Assembly: GCA_023333565.1 (NCBI GenBank)
Contig: JAJKFH010000209.1
Coordinates: forward strand, 356,001-420,000
DNA length: 64,000 bases
Origin: Puffinus mauretanicus
Lineage: Eukaryota; Chordata; Aves; Procellariiformes; Procellariidae
Direction: 5' to 3'
In this document: positions 40,301-55,100 of the stretch, in pieces
Numbering within the stretch: the first letter of the stretch is position 1
Layout of the letters: each line of letters begins with the position of its first letter
The notes under the pieces: model-generated
Told to the model about the DNA's origin: nothing
Seen by the model: only the letters and a program-made list of their open reading frames with translations
The model's database searches: none
Position numbers and translations under genes: made by a program

Positions 40301-42216
40301 TAGTGTCTGCCTGACTAATAATGCTTTCTTCAGGTCTCAGATCTTTGATATGGGACCATCAGAGCCAATGAACAGAAGCTTGACTGTATATAACCATTGC
40401 ATTTTCTCACCCCCGCTTTAATATTTCTAGAAGTCTAGAAAAGGGAGAAGGGAATCTAACAATTCTAAGTAAATGGACAATTTGCATATGAAATGCCCAA
40501 GATGACATAACCTGGACAAAATAAATGAATTATTGCTCTGAATTGTGTTTAATTTTTTTAAATGGATTACAACAATTCAAGAATGACTCGTCATGGAAAC
40601 ATCTCCAGTGGCTGGCCAGGTAGATCTGAAGGTCAAAAAGACAAGCAAAATGTTTAGAGAATATATTGTTGCTCCACTGAAGATAACAAAAGTGTTCTAC
40701 TGACTTAATAGGTTTACTCAGGATTTCACCCATGCACATAAATAAATGGGATTGAAATTAACATTGGGAAATGGTGACACTAATATTTCTCACCTGACAT
40801 TTTGTGTTCAGTTTCTGTGAGACTGACCCAAAAAAAAGTATGGCAAGAGAGAAGACGGATGAGAAAAACCACTGGAGGCATGGAAAAGACTGCCATATAA
40901 GGAGAGATTAAAAGACTGGAATTGTTTCATTTGGAGAGGAAATGAGTAAGAATTTACCGGATTCAAGAAGAGGAGGAAGCCAAAAAACCAAACCAGGAAA
41001 CAAACATAACCCCTGTAGTATAACTTTCTGCAACAACAAACTAGAGTGACAGGAGTCTTCACGTACTAAGCAGCAGGCAAGCTCTCCAAACTTCTTTTTG
41101 GCAACAAGTTACACCTTAACTAGGTTAACAGAAACATTCTTGGGGCCTCTTTAAGAGCCGGAGTGAGCCAGATTTCAGTTGGAATGACAATGTCTCCAGG
41201 CTTGAGTCACACTACCATCCAGATATAAAAACCAGCACATTGCAACCTGTGGCAGTTCCTGAGTCTGTTCCGCCTTAGTTTCCATTTCAAATTGTTATAT
41301 TCCCCAAGGGAAGGAGGTTTGCTTGTTTGTACTCGGACCTGCTTTAGCTACAAACTTCAAGCACTTACTAAAAGAAGATGTGTATCTTACTATAAAGGGT
41401 TGCAAACATCATTTATTGGAAATAACCATGAGACTGTGTATTGCGATTTGCTCTTTCAGAATACCAAAACCAATAGTCAGCCAATAAAAGTAAATTCGGT
41501 GAGCTTAATAGTGATACTGAAAGATATATATTTTTACATAAGCCAATATTTAGTTTGAAACCTACTGGAGCAGTGAGTTATTGAGATCATGAATTCAGAG
41601 AGACTGAAAAAGTAGAGGGATTCTCCAAACAGTAGATTTTTTTTCCTGACATACATCCAAGTAGTGTAGAGTACGCTGTTGACAGGTTAACAGTACAACT
41701 CATCTGATGGGCAAGTTATTCCAGGTGGGTTACCTTTTATTTTTCATTATGCTCCTCCCTGAATCATTTACAGCTACTCTCCATTCAAAACTCACTACTA
41801 TCAATTAACAAATACACTGATACAAATGTTTGGTCAAGCATGTATCGGTCAAAGAAACTGTCAAACAAATGTATCAAATAAAAACCTGTATGACAAATCA
41901 AAGAGTTTTCTGCTTAGCCTAGGCAAGGCTTGTTCCCCATTACATGCTGTAGCTAGTGAAAATGAAGTGGGAGAGGTAGTTATTTGATGGAAGGGAATGG
42001 AGCCTGGTGAGGAAAAGAGAAAGCTTCAAGTTTTGGCAGTTTTACGATTAGAAACTGTATTAGTAGCAGCAACAACTGAAAGAATATGAAGAACTGAGAA
42101 AAAGAGAAAGAAAATTTAATGCAAGTTTTCTTACTCACATACTCAAAAAAGACGATTTAAATTTTTTAGATGTGAACAATTTTTTTTCCAATATACAACT
42201 TCAAGTGAACCTATAC

Positions 42217-42406
42217 TAGTGGTTTCCAAAGTGGTGTGCACACACCTCTGGGTGTGCACAAGACAATCCATTAGGGTACAGGAAGAAAATATTAGAACTT
42301 CAGCAACACGTGTAAGTTATAAATAAATAAATATACATATATTGGGGGTGTATGCTCAAAAATTTTTAGTGATGGGGTGCACAATAAAAAAATGTGGAGA
42401 CCGCTA
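42217..42406 (+). mobile_element. hAT-like non-autonomous DNA transposon
   Basis: The left end TAGTGGTTTCCAAAGT and the reverse of the right end, TAGCGGTCTCCACATT, match at 12 of 16 positions and resemble the CAGTGGTTCCCAA termini of hAT-type elements. The interior repeats GGGTGTGCAC and GGGGTGCACA in the style of these elements. CTATA on both sides may be the remains of an 8-bp target duplication. At about 190 bp it can encode nothing. Borders are good to a few bases. Confidence 0.55.
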
Positions 42407-43890
42407 TCTATAGGACTTTGCCACTCTACCTTTATGAAAAGCTCAAGTGCTAGTAAAGACACATCCTTTGAAATAATTTATAGCCATGTCCAAGTTTCAC
42501 GCACCACAGAGTAAGGAAAGACTCAATAGATTAAATAAATTTGTAAAACAGTAAACAGAGTTGATTCACCCTTTGATGGAAATATGTTTTCTTTTAACAT
42601 GAACTTCTGTTTTCTTCATCAATGCCTTTTTAATTATAAGCATTTCATACTGATTCAGAATGCTAATTAGATGATACCATCACATTAGAAGTCCAAATGG
42701 GCATAGAAATATCTATTAAAATATAGGACAAGGTACCACAAACTCCAAGTTTCATTCATCACCTGAAGTCTTTTGAGAAAGGATCAGCTGGAGAGGGGGC
42801 TGCTGAAGTATAATACCTGAATAATCTATTGAACTGTTACTAACTGCGTTGTGTTAGACTCAGTCAAAATGATAATATCTAAAACCTTTTAAAGAAGGGT
42901 AAATGTGATGTGTATCATATTAAGAAAATGGAGTAAAAATGAATAAGAAAGGAAAAAAAAATTGCCTCACCCAAGTAAGAATAAAATATTTTAAGGAAAA
43001 TAAGTTTTTTTAAAGTTCAGAGGTTTTAACATATATACCTACTCTATGACATAAAATGAACATTAAGAATTAATTAGATCTACTTTAGAAACTGATAAGC
43101 ATTTTTTTAGTGCATTAACTGCAATGTATGTATTAACTGTAACCAACTTCAATCCCACCTTTCTTGGAAAGCTGGCTATATAACTTATTGATGCATAATA
43201 ATTAAAAATAGTGTAATTGCTTATTCTACCTTAACCATAACAACACAGAAAATTCACAGTCATTGAGGTTACCCCTGTTAAACTGATGTAACTTGAAAAA
43301 TGTTTCTTTTCAGTGAAATCTTGTGATAAGAATACAAAAGCATAAGAATGACTGAATCAGACCAAAATCTACTAAGCCTGGAATCCTGCCTTTCAAAAAG
43401 GAGTTCCCAAAGCAGCATCAGCATCTGATGGTATCTCCCCAGGCCACCACCTCAGATGCCCATGCTCTGCAGCAAAAGCATTCTGTGAAGCAGAGAGGAG
43501 GTCACAAAGACTGACACAAGGGCAGTGACATTACAAGTGTTTTCTGTTTTGTCTCTATTCCTTTCCTAAAAATTCCAAGACTTGTATTTGCTTTTCTTGA
43601 CTGGTACTGAGCACTAAGATGACATTTTCACATTATAACTTGAACTTCTCAATTTTTGGTAGTATCAGCTAACTCCAAGCCCCTTGTTACATAGATAAAA
43701 ACCAAGAAATTCCCCTGACACTTTATATTGATCTATACTGAATTTCATCTGGAGTGACACTGACACTTTACTAGTCATGTTTTCCAGATCATATATGAAT
43801 GTATTTAACAGCACAGACCTAAGAACCTCTGCTAGTGATCTGCTTCCACTGAAAATGAAGCCTTGGACAGTTGCAAATTATGTAAATAAT

Positions 43891-44440
43891 GTGTAAGACA
43901 GTTATAAGCTTAACGACGAATTGTCATTCTCTTATCAAGGAAGTAGCTCTTCTGTTCCTCCCAAACTTTCCTGGAATACATCATCCTTAGTCCCCGAGAT
44001 AAGCAGTGTCAAGGTGACCTGAACATATAGAAAAGGCTGTATTTCAAAGACTGTTTTAATAAGACTTGAATGGTTGCCAGGGTTGTCCCTGATAAAGCAG
44101 CAAACCTGTGCCCTAAAACTGAACTTTGCTTCAAAGTGAGGAGGGGGCACTTCCCCAAACAACCATCAACGACCACCAAAGACCCCCGTGCAAGCACAGA
44201 AGGACTGGGAAGAATGCCAAGGAAGATAAGTAACGCTTACATAATCTCATGAATACGTATTAGTTAGGCACAGCTTTAGGCGTGGTTTTGCTAATTTTGT
44301 ACTATAAAGGAGAGCCTGGAGTTTGTGGCGGTGTGCTTGATTTGTGGAAAATATCCACCCTGCACCCTGCGCAGAATAAAGCAATGTCTCCTCTCTAAAC
44401 ATACGTGGTTAGTGTGTTTCGAGGGCTTAAAACCAACAAC
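43891..44440 (+). mobile_element. Probable solitary LTR of a second family
   Basis: Positions 44303-44308 are TATAAA, and 72 bases later (44375-44380) comes AATAAA within GCAGAATAAAGCAATGTCTC, followed by a TCTCTAA/GTGTGTTTCGAGGGC end. A promoter box followed closely by a polyadenylation signal is the layout of an LTR's U3-R-U5. The left border is taken at TGTAAGACAG and the right border near 44440; both are estimates, and no target duplication was clear. It shares no sequence with the TGTCCTGG LTR family. Confidence 0.6.
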
Positions 44441-47400
44441 AAAACCAGCATCTATTTCTACCTTTTGTTTCCTAACTCATAAATAGTTATTTATCCATTT
44501 GAGCATTTATCCTCTTCTTTCACGAAAACATAGTTTCTTTGGAAAAGAAAGTGTTTCTAAGACTTCTGGAAAACCAAGCATGCTATCTCAACTGAACAGA
44601 AAACTTGATATTTTCATTAAACAGCACACAAATAAATTGAAAATGTATTAACTCCGAAAACTGGACAATTAAAGGTGTACAATGTAGGATGTCTGATCTA
44701 TTAGCTTGCAGTGGATCAGTGACCTCTCATAAAAAGGTCCTATCCTGACAGAAGGATTTGTGCAGCTTCTCTCAAGGAAAATTCATCCTCCCTACCAACA
44801 GTACTTTTCCCAACATTTAGTTTAATTTTTTAATAAATACAAAATGACATTGCTTATGATTACCAACTAATCAAGCTTTAAAAATGGCATCTAAAATCTT
44901 GACATGAGTGAGAAATTATTAGAGTTCAAAAAGCTTATTTAAAAAAGTAAAGGTAATTTTGTTCCTATGAAGAAATACACTGCTTGCTTTCTTGCAATCC
45001 ATGTTCACAAAATCTTGCCATTATTTCAGATTTTCTGGTGCTGAAATAATCATTAAATACTAAAAACATATAAAAAGACCCAAGGAAGAATAACTAGCAT
45101 GGCCTGTATTTTTGTAAGAGCACTAGAAGCAAAGTTGACACATTAACTGCTTCCCTGCTAACATTTGCCTGTTGCATGTCATTTTACTCAGTGTGTACTG
45201 TCGATGATGCAGCCAGAGAATATAAGGAAATGATGTTGATAGGATATCTGTTTTTTTCATCCTATTTTTACCTACTCCCTCCCGCAGCAGAAAGAAAAGA
45301 ATGGTAAGGCAAGACAGGATGGGGAGTTCAGAAAGATTCTGCTGATACAGAAAAAATACAGATCTTGAAGTCTGTATCCAGAAGGTAACAATTATAACAC
45401 TTATGAGCTGAAGAAAAGACAATGAAGCAAAACATAAACAAAGAAGGAAAGAATCTTTTACTCCTAAGAACTTCAAGCACAAAGTCATCTATCTGAAATT
45501 CATGATCCAAGAACGATGTAGGCTGAGGAACAGTGAGGAATACAAAATCAATCCACTTTAACCTAACCAGTAATAAGCCTTACCTCTACAGAAATAAGAA
45601 AAAAGATGACAGCTAGAAACAATTAAAAGGACATAGAGGAAGAATAATTGTAAAAGATACCATCTTAGACAGGATAGAGAAAAGATAATTGTATTTCTCA
45701 AAGACACCAGAAAAAGAGCGTGTTAACATAGCCATGAAGACACCAAGAGAAGGATGCTTTTCAATCACAACGAAGCAAAATCGCAAACTGTGACCAACTA
45801 TATAAGTACTATAAAATGATGTTCAAAGATATAACATCATAATGTTTATCTCAAGGAGCTGGCAGTTGAACTAACATTACAATCCAGTTATATGTTGACA
45901 TATGGTATTTACTATAATTGTATAGTTATCCACAGCTTTTATTCAGTTCAATATATTGTATCATATACAAGACAGTATAAACTGTACCGAATCCAAATAA
46001 AATGTCCACATCTAATGATCAGGTGGTGTACTGTCTATATTAAAACAGAAACAGCTTCTTAACAAAAGCAGTGGATCAATTCCTGCCCTCATCAGCTCAG
46101 CAAGGGAACATAAAATAGCTGCTATTTGACTTTCTTGCTTCAGGAATCCTGCCAAGTTGAGCACAACTGCTCACAGCAAGCAGATGAAGTACATTCCGCT
46201 AATTCGCACAAGATGCTAATGTTTCGTGGTCTGCCTTCCAGTGGCGGGCAAAAGTCTCTTAAATCCCGAAGTAATTTTGCCCCAGTAAAAATAGATAGAA
46301 TTTTTATAAGCAAACTCCTATTAAAACCGCAAATATAAAATTGTTTTTTGCTCTATATAACATGAAAAGACTTGGCAAATTTACACAGCAGTTTTTAATA
46401 AACTTTCATGAACAAGGTATAGCATAGGACATAAACTATGCTGGCAAGAACATAAGTCTGAAGGCATCTAAAGTAATTGTTTCCTTGAAGTCCTCAAAAA
46501 ACAGAACTCAAAAAGAATCAGAGTATAGAAGCACAGAGCCACAGCAACTCTCATTTGTCAGCTTGTTCTATAGAGTCTGTGCTTCCATTTAAGGGAAAAA
46601 CGGCAAATATAGTTCATCCGAAAAAGGTCACAAATACATAGATGAAGTGGTGGCGGTTGCATCTACAAACAGCTTGAAATAACAACTTCAATGCATCCTT
46701 CATTTTAGAAAGAGGTTAACTCACCTACAATCCAGATCTCATGTAATAACTCAATGTAAAAACTTCTTAACTATTTAACTTCCCCAGAAAGAAACGGTAT
46801 AAAGGACTGTACCTCTCAATCATTAATATCTCTTTATTGGCATTAACAAATGGCAGTTGAAATAAATCATTTTTAAAGGCTAGTCAAAAGAATACCAAAC
46901 AGCTTCAAAAACTAGGAGTTAAGCTTAAGGAAGCGAGTTTATCAGAGCAAGCATATTCCATTCTGTTCAAATCTATTGTGAATTTTACATTATGTTATTT
47001 TGGTGATTTGCATTTGCATCCTTTATTTCATGAGTGGAACATGAAAGTTACCTTTTCATAGGCCCAGTTGAAGCTTGTAGCAAATACTACTTAACCACAT
47101 CAAGACTGAAGAACACTTTTCAACTTAAGCTCACCTTACATAAATTTAATCCTTTTCTTGAGCAAACAGTAAGACTGCATTTTAGAGAGAGAGACCTACA
47201 AAGATGCAACTTCCGGTTTCTCTTCCTTTCAGTGTTTATGAATGACTGACTACTCATTTACAGCCATCTTTGACTGCAACTTCTGTACCTTGCTTCCTGG
47301 TTTGGGCTGCCTACTAATTTTTGAGAGCGTTCTAATCAAAAGGAACCCTTCCTACAAAGAATTTTACCATGTTATATTTCTCCAGAGATTCGGATCCTTT

Positions 47401-50400
47401 TTCAGTCTGAAATGCAATTTAACAAAGTAAACATCGGTTCAGTGATCACATTAGTGGAGATTTCCACAGCACTAGTAACGGACTTTCCTCTTTTGTGCAT
47501 CAGGAGACCAGATGAACTTTTCTAACGTTTTGAAGAAGAAATGAAATAGAAAATGCACAACTAAGAAAACAGCAACATGGCAAGCAATACGTCACTGACA
47601 GAACGGTGTTAGTGATACTGTTCAATGAATGCCCAGGAGTGCAGCCTAATAAACCAGATGGGTTCAAAATACAAATTTGTGGTTTTAATACATTTCTGAA
47701 GTGTCCCCATATCTCCTATACAAACACTATCAGAATCCTATGTAGTCAACTGAAACAAAGCATTAAAACAGATAATATTTAAAAAATACATAAAATGAAA
47801 GGAAGAAAATATAAGAGGTAAAAATAAAACTGTATTTATGAGAGCTATTAATGTTCATAACGAAAGTTCCCTTTTTTTCTTTTAATATGCAGTTGACTGA
47901 ATCTGTAACTCAACATACCCTTTTGCTTCCACTCTCATAATAATGCCCGACCTTTCACTTCCAAAATGCCAGAATCTATATTGGCACTGAAGGACGATTC
48001 ATCTGGCTGACTGCAATAGCCTGTGCTTATCTCCTCTGGACCAGTCAGCAGACAGACACAAAACATTTGTTCAGCGAGTTACGCGATTCTTACACTCCAT
48101 TAAAATCCTGCTGCATAATGCACCAATGCAAAATGCAAGTAATAACGTTCATTATGAATACAAAAGCACAGCAGGTGCTGCATTCTGAGCTGATTAAATT
48201 TCTTGTGTTTCACCAGAAACCTCTAGCTCTACCACAAACTGTTTCAGTTATACTGTATACATCTGCAGGTACAATTTTCTTCCCTAAAATGGACTAAAGT
48301 GCTTCAGCTACAATGAGCAAATCCTCTCAACTATAAATTTTTCTAGATAAATTTTTATATCTTTCAAGAACCTGTAATATAAGCTCTAAACCAGAAGATG
48401 ATCATATTTATTATTGCTTAAACTGCCAAGAACATAAGTACAATAAGAAAAAAAAATTAATCACAGGTTGTCCAGCCTTTATAAAAGACCTAAACTACAA
48501 TGAAAATTACAAAATGCACAGTGTTAGGACATGAACTGATTGTGTAACCCCATAGTATTAGGACTGACAGTTCAACTTTCTCCACCCTAACCAATATCGA
48601 CATGTGCAATAAAAAATGAATGCAGTGGATCAGTATAGCTTTTGACATCAACTATCAGTGCCTCAGGGGATGTTTGCCCACAGCACAGAGTTTTCAGCAG
48701 TAAAGCTGTATCAGAAACACTATGTTCTACTGCCTCTTTCAGACATGCCATTCAAAAATAATTGCCATAATACAGCTTGAATTTGCAGAACTTTAGAATG
48801 TATATTCTGTTTAGATATTTATAATGTAGGCTAGAAATGAAAAACTTCAACCAGTTCAACATAAGTACCTGAACATATATTGCATTTCTTTTGTCCTTCC
48901 CACTGCTCAAGTGCTCAATATCATCCCCTGTAGTGCTCAAGGCCAATCCCTCCCGTTTTCAGAGAGGTTTTCCCTCCCTTCAAAATAAATTTTTCAAGGC
49001 ATATCCAAATTATTAAGTATCATGAAAAAAATTCTTATGGCTCTGTATTTAGGTAGACTTCTCTTTTTTTTTTAATTAAAAAGGAGATACAACCCATCTT
49101 CAGCTAATTTGTGATGCACTATTACCAAAATCTATAATAATTTGAAACTATGTCTGAATATATTTCAATAAAAAACTGCCTGCATTAGTTTTAATACTTC
49201 CCTGAACATTACAGACCGTTTATATAGTTCTTTCTCTTCTCCAGTGTTGCAGAACTGGGAATAGTTTTCTCCCCTCCATGACACAGGTATTTTAACATTG
49301 CGGAAATGAACTGCTGCATTTAGTTAAGGCTCACCTGTGGGAGGACACTGATGCTCTTGAGTGTTTATGGAGGAAATATATTTAATTTCTTGTCTGACTT
49401 AAGACATCTGACTGGAAGGCTTTCATTTGTAATAGTGTAATCATCAGTCAGGCCATGACATATTACAAGTTTCATTTGCTGTCCTTTGCATTTAGAGAGA
49501 AAGTAAGTCTTCTGAGCACAGTGTTGTCTAGTGCAAAACACTGAACTGTTAAGCAGATGAGTCTAACTAAATCCAGCAATTTCTGCAATGTTAAAGTTCA
49601 TGTGCAACTGGGGGAGGAAACCATTCCCAATTCTTTACTAGAACAAGTACTGCGTGGCTGATCTTTTACTTACCCTTGCTGTAGTGTTTAGGAGCTGGTA
49701 TTACAGCATGTCAATATAGAAAACATGTCTTAGCAATTACTCATCACAGGAAACTCCTGCAGTAGGACTGGAGGAAGACTGAAAGCAGACGCAAGTTGAT
49801 GAAAGCTGGGATTCCAGCTTCAGGAAATCACACTGGGGAATCTGGTATGACAATGCAACCGAAAAGGTGCAAACAACTGACCCACCCCTTTTCTTGGGTT
49901 TCAACTGTTAAACTCCTTGAGATATCACCAATTGATGACTGAGCGGTCTCTACTCCTCCTCCTCTGGCAAACCTCATGTTGTTGTTGTTGTCAAGGTTTT
50001 ATAATAAGATCTCTTTACATAGCTAGGTGGGTAACAACTGTTTTTGTTTGGTTGTTTTTTTTGGTTTGGCTTTCTTTTTTTTTGTCTTTTTTTTCTTAAA
50101 AGCTGATTTCAGTGTTTTATTGAAAAAATCACAACCATTGGCTTAAGCAGCAGCTTGCATCAATTAACTACATCACTTTAAAACCTTATACATGCAACTG
50201 TACTAGCAGAAAGGCATTTATGCGTGTGTAACCTACAACGACAGGTTGCAGGAAGAGGTATAAGGAATGAAATGATATTTCTTGCTGAACTCATACCATT
50301 GTAATTGGGGAGGGAAAAAAAAGTCCTCAACTCCAGAACTACATGAACTAGATACTTAAGTAGTGGTTCTCCATGAAGTCCCATATAATTTTTGGATTAT

Positions 50401-51799
50401 CAAAGTAGTACCAGAAGAAAACACTTGCCATTTTTTGAGAAAAAGAGGGAAGAAGATTTGTAAATAAAGTTTATTAGTCTGTAAGAGGAGTTGTGACATC
50501 TCACATTTTCTTTCCCAGTACCTTAGTAAAGTAATAAGCAATAGAACTGTTTGCCTTCAAAGCTCAAATTTGGATAATCTTTTAATGTATTCGTTGCTTG
50601 AAATAACAAAATCATAAAACTCATACAATTTTCTTTGGGGTTTTGTTTGTATTACATAAGAACCTTACAATCTCACATGCCAGAAAAGACAGTGTATCTG
50701 AAAATAAACACATATTTAGATTTATAGAATAGTGTTCAAAAATGCATTATGCTTTTCTTGAGGATCTAAAGGTCAGAAAGTAAGAGAAAACAGAATTTTC
50801 TGATTGCACGCACTGTTGCAATAATTTCTTAAATCCGTTATCAGTATTTAAGGTGCATATATTTTAAATTAAAACATTTTCTCTTAGATTGATAGATCTG
50901 CTATTAAATACTTATTTAATCTGATACTAAAATATAAAAATAGTTTGGGGCAAGAAAATGAAATAATTTAAATATTCTTTCCTGACTGCTTTAGTCCATT
51001 CTATCTGAATGGTCTTTCTAATATTTATAAACTGTAAAATCCTTCGCATCTGTTTAGGTCATGTGCAAGAAATGTCATTTTTACGCAAAGTTCTAATAAC
51101 TTGTAGAAGATTTTATATAGTGATGTTCTGAAATTCCTGAAGGATTACTGGCATAAGTGGTAGGCATAAAGTTAAAGAATCTAAAAAGTGGTACAAATAA
51201 CTTCAAAAAAACCCCACAGCCCTTCTTGTCAAGAAGTGCTTTTATTTGCAACAAAAATACTGGAACATTAAGTCACTAGTAGCCAGACGACTGAGAGAGA
51301 TATTTTGATGATCTGTGGTGATACAATGGCTTGATAAAGATTAACTGAAATCATCCTTACAAAAACAATTTTTGGAATGAAAATGCTGAAGAACTGTTGT
51401 TGAAGAATATTAATTCTCCTTCTCAGTTTTGTTTCTTAAAACATAACAGGAGTGAAAGACATAACTGATACCCTACATAAATCAGCCTTCTTACTCACGT
51501 GGGCACGCCCACCAAAGCAGAATAGTTCAAGAGCAGAGCACTGACTCACACAAGAATTCGGGCAACAGGAGAGAAAAGAGAAGGTGAAGAACAATAAAAA
51601 ATGAGAACTAATATTTATACATGTTACAACACAGACCTACTTAAAGCATCTGAGGTGCATGCTTGTAATCTCTTTTCATTCCCATTTCACCATATTGTGC
51701 TATGATGATTTCCACAAGATTAAAAGAGAATACCATTTGATTAAATATGAAGGAACAGTAAGCTTCACCTTCTTAACTAAAGCAGCAAAAGGAAGAGGA

Positions 51800-52155
51800 G
51801 GGAAAACATGGTCCCGTTGCTGAATGGGACAGGCAACCTGGTGACAAAGGCTAGGGAAAAGGCCAAGGTATTCAATACCTTCTTTGCCTCCGTCTTTACT
51901 GGCAAGACCAGCCTTCAGGAATCCCAGATCCCTGAGACCAGAGGGAAAGTCTGGAGCAAGGAAGACTTACCCACAGCAGAAGAAAATCAGATTAAGGAAC
52001 ATTTAAGCAAGCTGGACATACATAAATCCATGGGGTCTGACAGGTTGCACCCGTAAGTGTTGACCAATGTCATTGCATGGCCACCCTTGAGTACTGGGCA
52101 CTGTGTCCAGTTCTGTACTGCGTCCAGCTCTGGCCTCCCTAGTCCAAAAGAGACA
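51800..52155 (+). mobile_element. CR1 LINE fragment with internal deletion
   Basis: Positions 51808-52056 encode a piece of CR1 ORF2 ahead of the reverse-transcriptase core (KAKVFNTFFASVFTGKTS, then KLDIHKSMGSDRLHP). At about 52080 the sequence jumps to a piece from much nearer the 3' end (LEYWALCPVLYCVQLWPP, matching the [11 protein letters not shown] region of other copies in this window). Roughly 0.8 kb of element is therefore missing between. There is no 3' tail. Confidence 0.85.
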
Positions 52156-55100
52156 TGGACTTTAAATAATAATCTACTCTAAATAATAATCTAAAACCAA
52201 ATAATTTGCCATCTTTTGCACAGGGTCAGAGTACATTTCTGGTATGCACCATCAAACGTATTGGATGAACATTGTGCAAACTTGATTATTTGATAGCAAT
52301 ATCAGTACTTAGAACTTTTTAAAGTGCTCTGTACTGTTCTAAATCTATTGCCTCTGAAGCTAGTTTAAAAATAAGTGCTTTTAAAAATAATACTTTGTCA
52401 GCTTTGCTAATATAAAATACTATAAATACACATTTATTCCCATAAGAATTAGATAACAATTTTTCATTGCTAAGGAAGGAAAGACCCAAGGAAGACATCC
52501 ACATCTTTTGGCAGAGACGAGAAAAATTATTACTTCAATTGTTCAATAAAAACATGGAAACAAAATTACAGCCTTTGGGCCGTATGGAATTACGAAACCA
52601 GTATACCTTACCGGAAGAGTCTTACGATTCCTCAACCCTGACTTGTAAGTAAAAAAAGCCACTTCATTTTAGTGAGGACATGAGTGACGGCTGTAGTTAC
52701 GATTACATAAATTCTCAAAATAACATGTGAAACAGCTTTTAGCACTGGACTGGTGGTCAAAGAGATAGTAATACTTCTCCCTTATATTTTCCAGAAGCAG
52801 CTTTAGATATACTGGGGGGAGGGACACAAAAAACAAACAAAACAAAACAAAAAAGAGACAGAAAGAAACAAATTCTATTGCTAACTACTGCTAAAAGGAT
52901 GATAAAACTGAAACAAGAACTATTCTTAGGGATTAGCACTACTAATTGCTTTCAGTGAAAACAAGTTAATGAAATCAAGAACTAAAGACTCAGAAACGCT
53001 ATGACTATGAAGGTATGATCACACTCTATTTCCTGTAAAACTATGAAACAGTAGGCAAAAAATTATAATATACTCAGTTCTCAATACATCATAATCTTAT
53101 ATATGTGTTTTGCATTGTAAATTTATTCAAGATACAACAATTTTCTTAATCTATGAATTTCCTCCATTACAGTGACCTTCTAAAAGATTTGGATCCCCTA
53201 AATTCTGTTTTCTTTTTCTTTTTCCTTTTTTTTAACCCATCATAACACACTGCTACAGTTGCACAGCTTTTGAAACACATGATACAGACACTGAATTGCA
53301 AAAGGGAAATAGTCCATCACAGAAATGACGTAAATCAGTAACAAGAAGGTAATAAACACAGATAAATTTCTTTCATGAGTTCATCATAAATAAATCCAGA
53401 TAAAATGATACAGCTGATGATCAATACTTCTGTATAACAGAACTATTAAGAAGTGTATAATAGTGCACTTTGGGGATTTACGTTTAGCTAGAATTTGATT
53501 TCTAGAACACAATACAACAGTACTTTGTGATATTAAAAATTCCAGGCCTTCAGCCAGCAATGCATACTCTAAGCTGGAGGGTGAGAGGAAAAAATACACG
53601 GATCCTGGGCAATTGCAGGTACCACCCACACTTTCACGCAGTGCTGGTTTAATAGCTTTTCTCTAAATATTGCAGAGTTGCTTATGCTTGACCACTTTTG
53701 TGGAGAGATGCTTCACCTAGAAAATAAAATCATAAATCCCCTAATGCTCTTAAACAGTATAGTTCTCCTCCAAGTACTGCATAAAGTGCTGCTCTTGAAG
53801 ATTTAAACAGCTATTTTGCCTAATTTTGGCGAACTGGAAGATATGGGGTCTCTATTTCAAAAGCATATAAACAATACATCAAATAAAGCACATATCCCTG
53901 CTGATTTTTTTCCACTGATTTACTGATCTGGAGCGATTATTTTCTGTAAGAAATATGAAATAGAGATTACTAGTATCTTTTCAAAAGGGAAAAATTTGTT
54001 TCCTGATACGGAAAGGATGAATGATGACTTACAGGAATGACTTGCATTATCCCTTATTGTACTTCTTCCTATTCTAATCAAAGAGTATGGAATAGGGTCC
54101 TATACAAGAAAACTATATTTAAAAGCTCAGTTGGCTTAGATTATGTGACCTAACTCTTACCTCCACTCTTTTCAGCATCCATTAGGACTTCTTTGGCTTT
54201 CTCTTCACTAATCCTACACTATTCTATAGATTCAATTTCTCCTTTTATATGACATATGCATCTCCTTATTTTTAAGCGTCTTTCCAGATGCTCTAACTGC
54301 ATGTTCCAAGTGCAAAAATAAAGCCCTTCAGCCATCTTCTAAGTTTTATTTATCAAATACCACCTTTACATCTTTACAATTCCAGCATTCACTGGATTGC
54401 ATACCCTTGTAAACTTTGCACCATTCCTAGTCACATACCTCATCCTTTCTTACATCTAAGCTTTTGACAAGTCCTATTAACACCTAGATATCCCCAGACT
54501 TCCTCTACATTCCAGGCACATAATTTGTGCTTATTTCCTACTTCAATTAGAGTAATCCGCTCTTTACGGCCAGCATGTGCTGGCCACACATGCTCCTTAA
54601 ATCCATTTGTCATTTCATTGCCTCCAAAATTTGGCATTTCACCTCGTGATTCACTCATACTACATCTCTTCTTACATCCCTTCACCTGCTAGTCACCTTA
54701 AGACTATAACTTTCATTCTCTGGCTTTGCGTGGATTTATATTATCAACTTGTCTTCTCTGACTTCCGTATTTCCTAGGCCCTAATTAGTTATTTTCTTTT
54801 GTTCGACCTTTTCACCTTCCATACCATCATTTATACCTGTCACACAATCAATAGTCCTGTACAAGAAGCATCCAGCACTCCTCTTGGACAGCCATCCATA
54901 AATAATATATATCTCTCTATAATTTTATTTGCTTCCCCACCTAGAATTTAAATTTTCTTCTTCCCTTCCTTTCCTAATTTTAAAAATAAATCAAGTAAGG
55001 AGTCAGAGCAGCCCTGGCAGGCATTGTTATGCATGGCTTTGAAAAAGCAGTTACTCTATTTCCAGTGGACATTTTCATGGCACTTCATGTAAGGTAAAAG

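Noticed and set aside
41160..41290. Possible further LTR with a TATA-like box (GATATAAAAACC)
   Set aside because: No polyadenylation signal at LTR spacing, no TG...CA borders and no second copy in the window.
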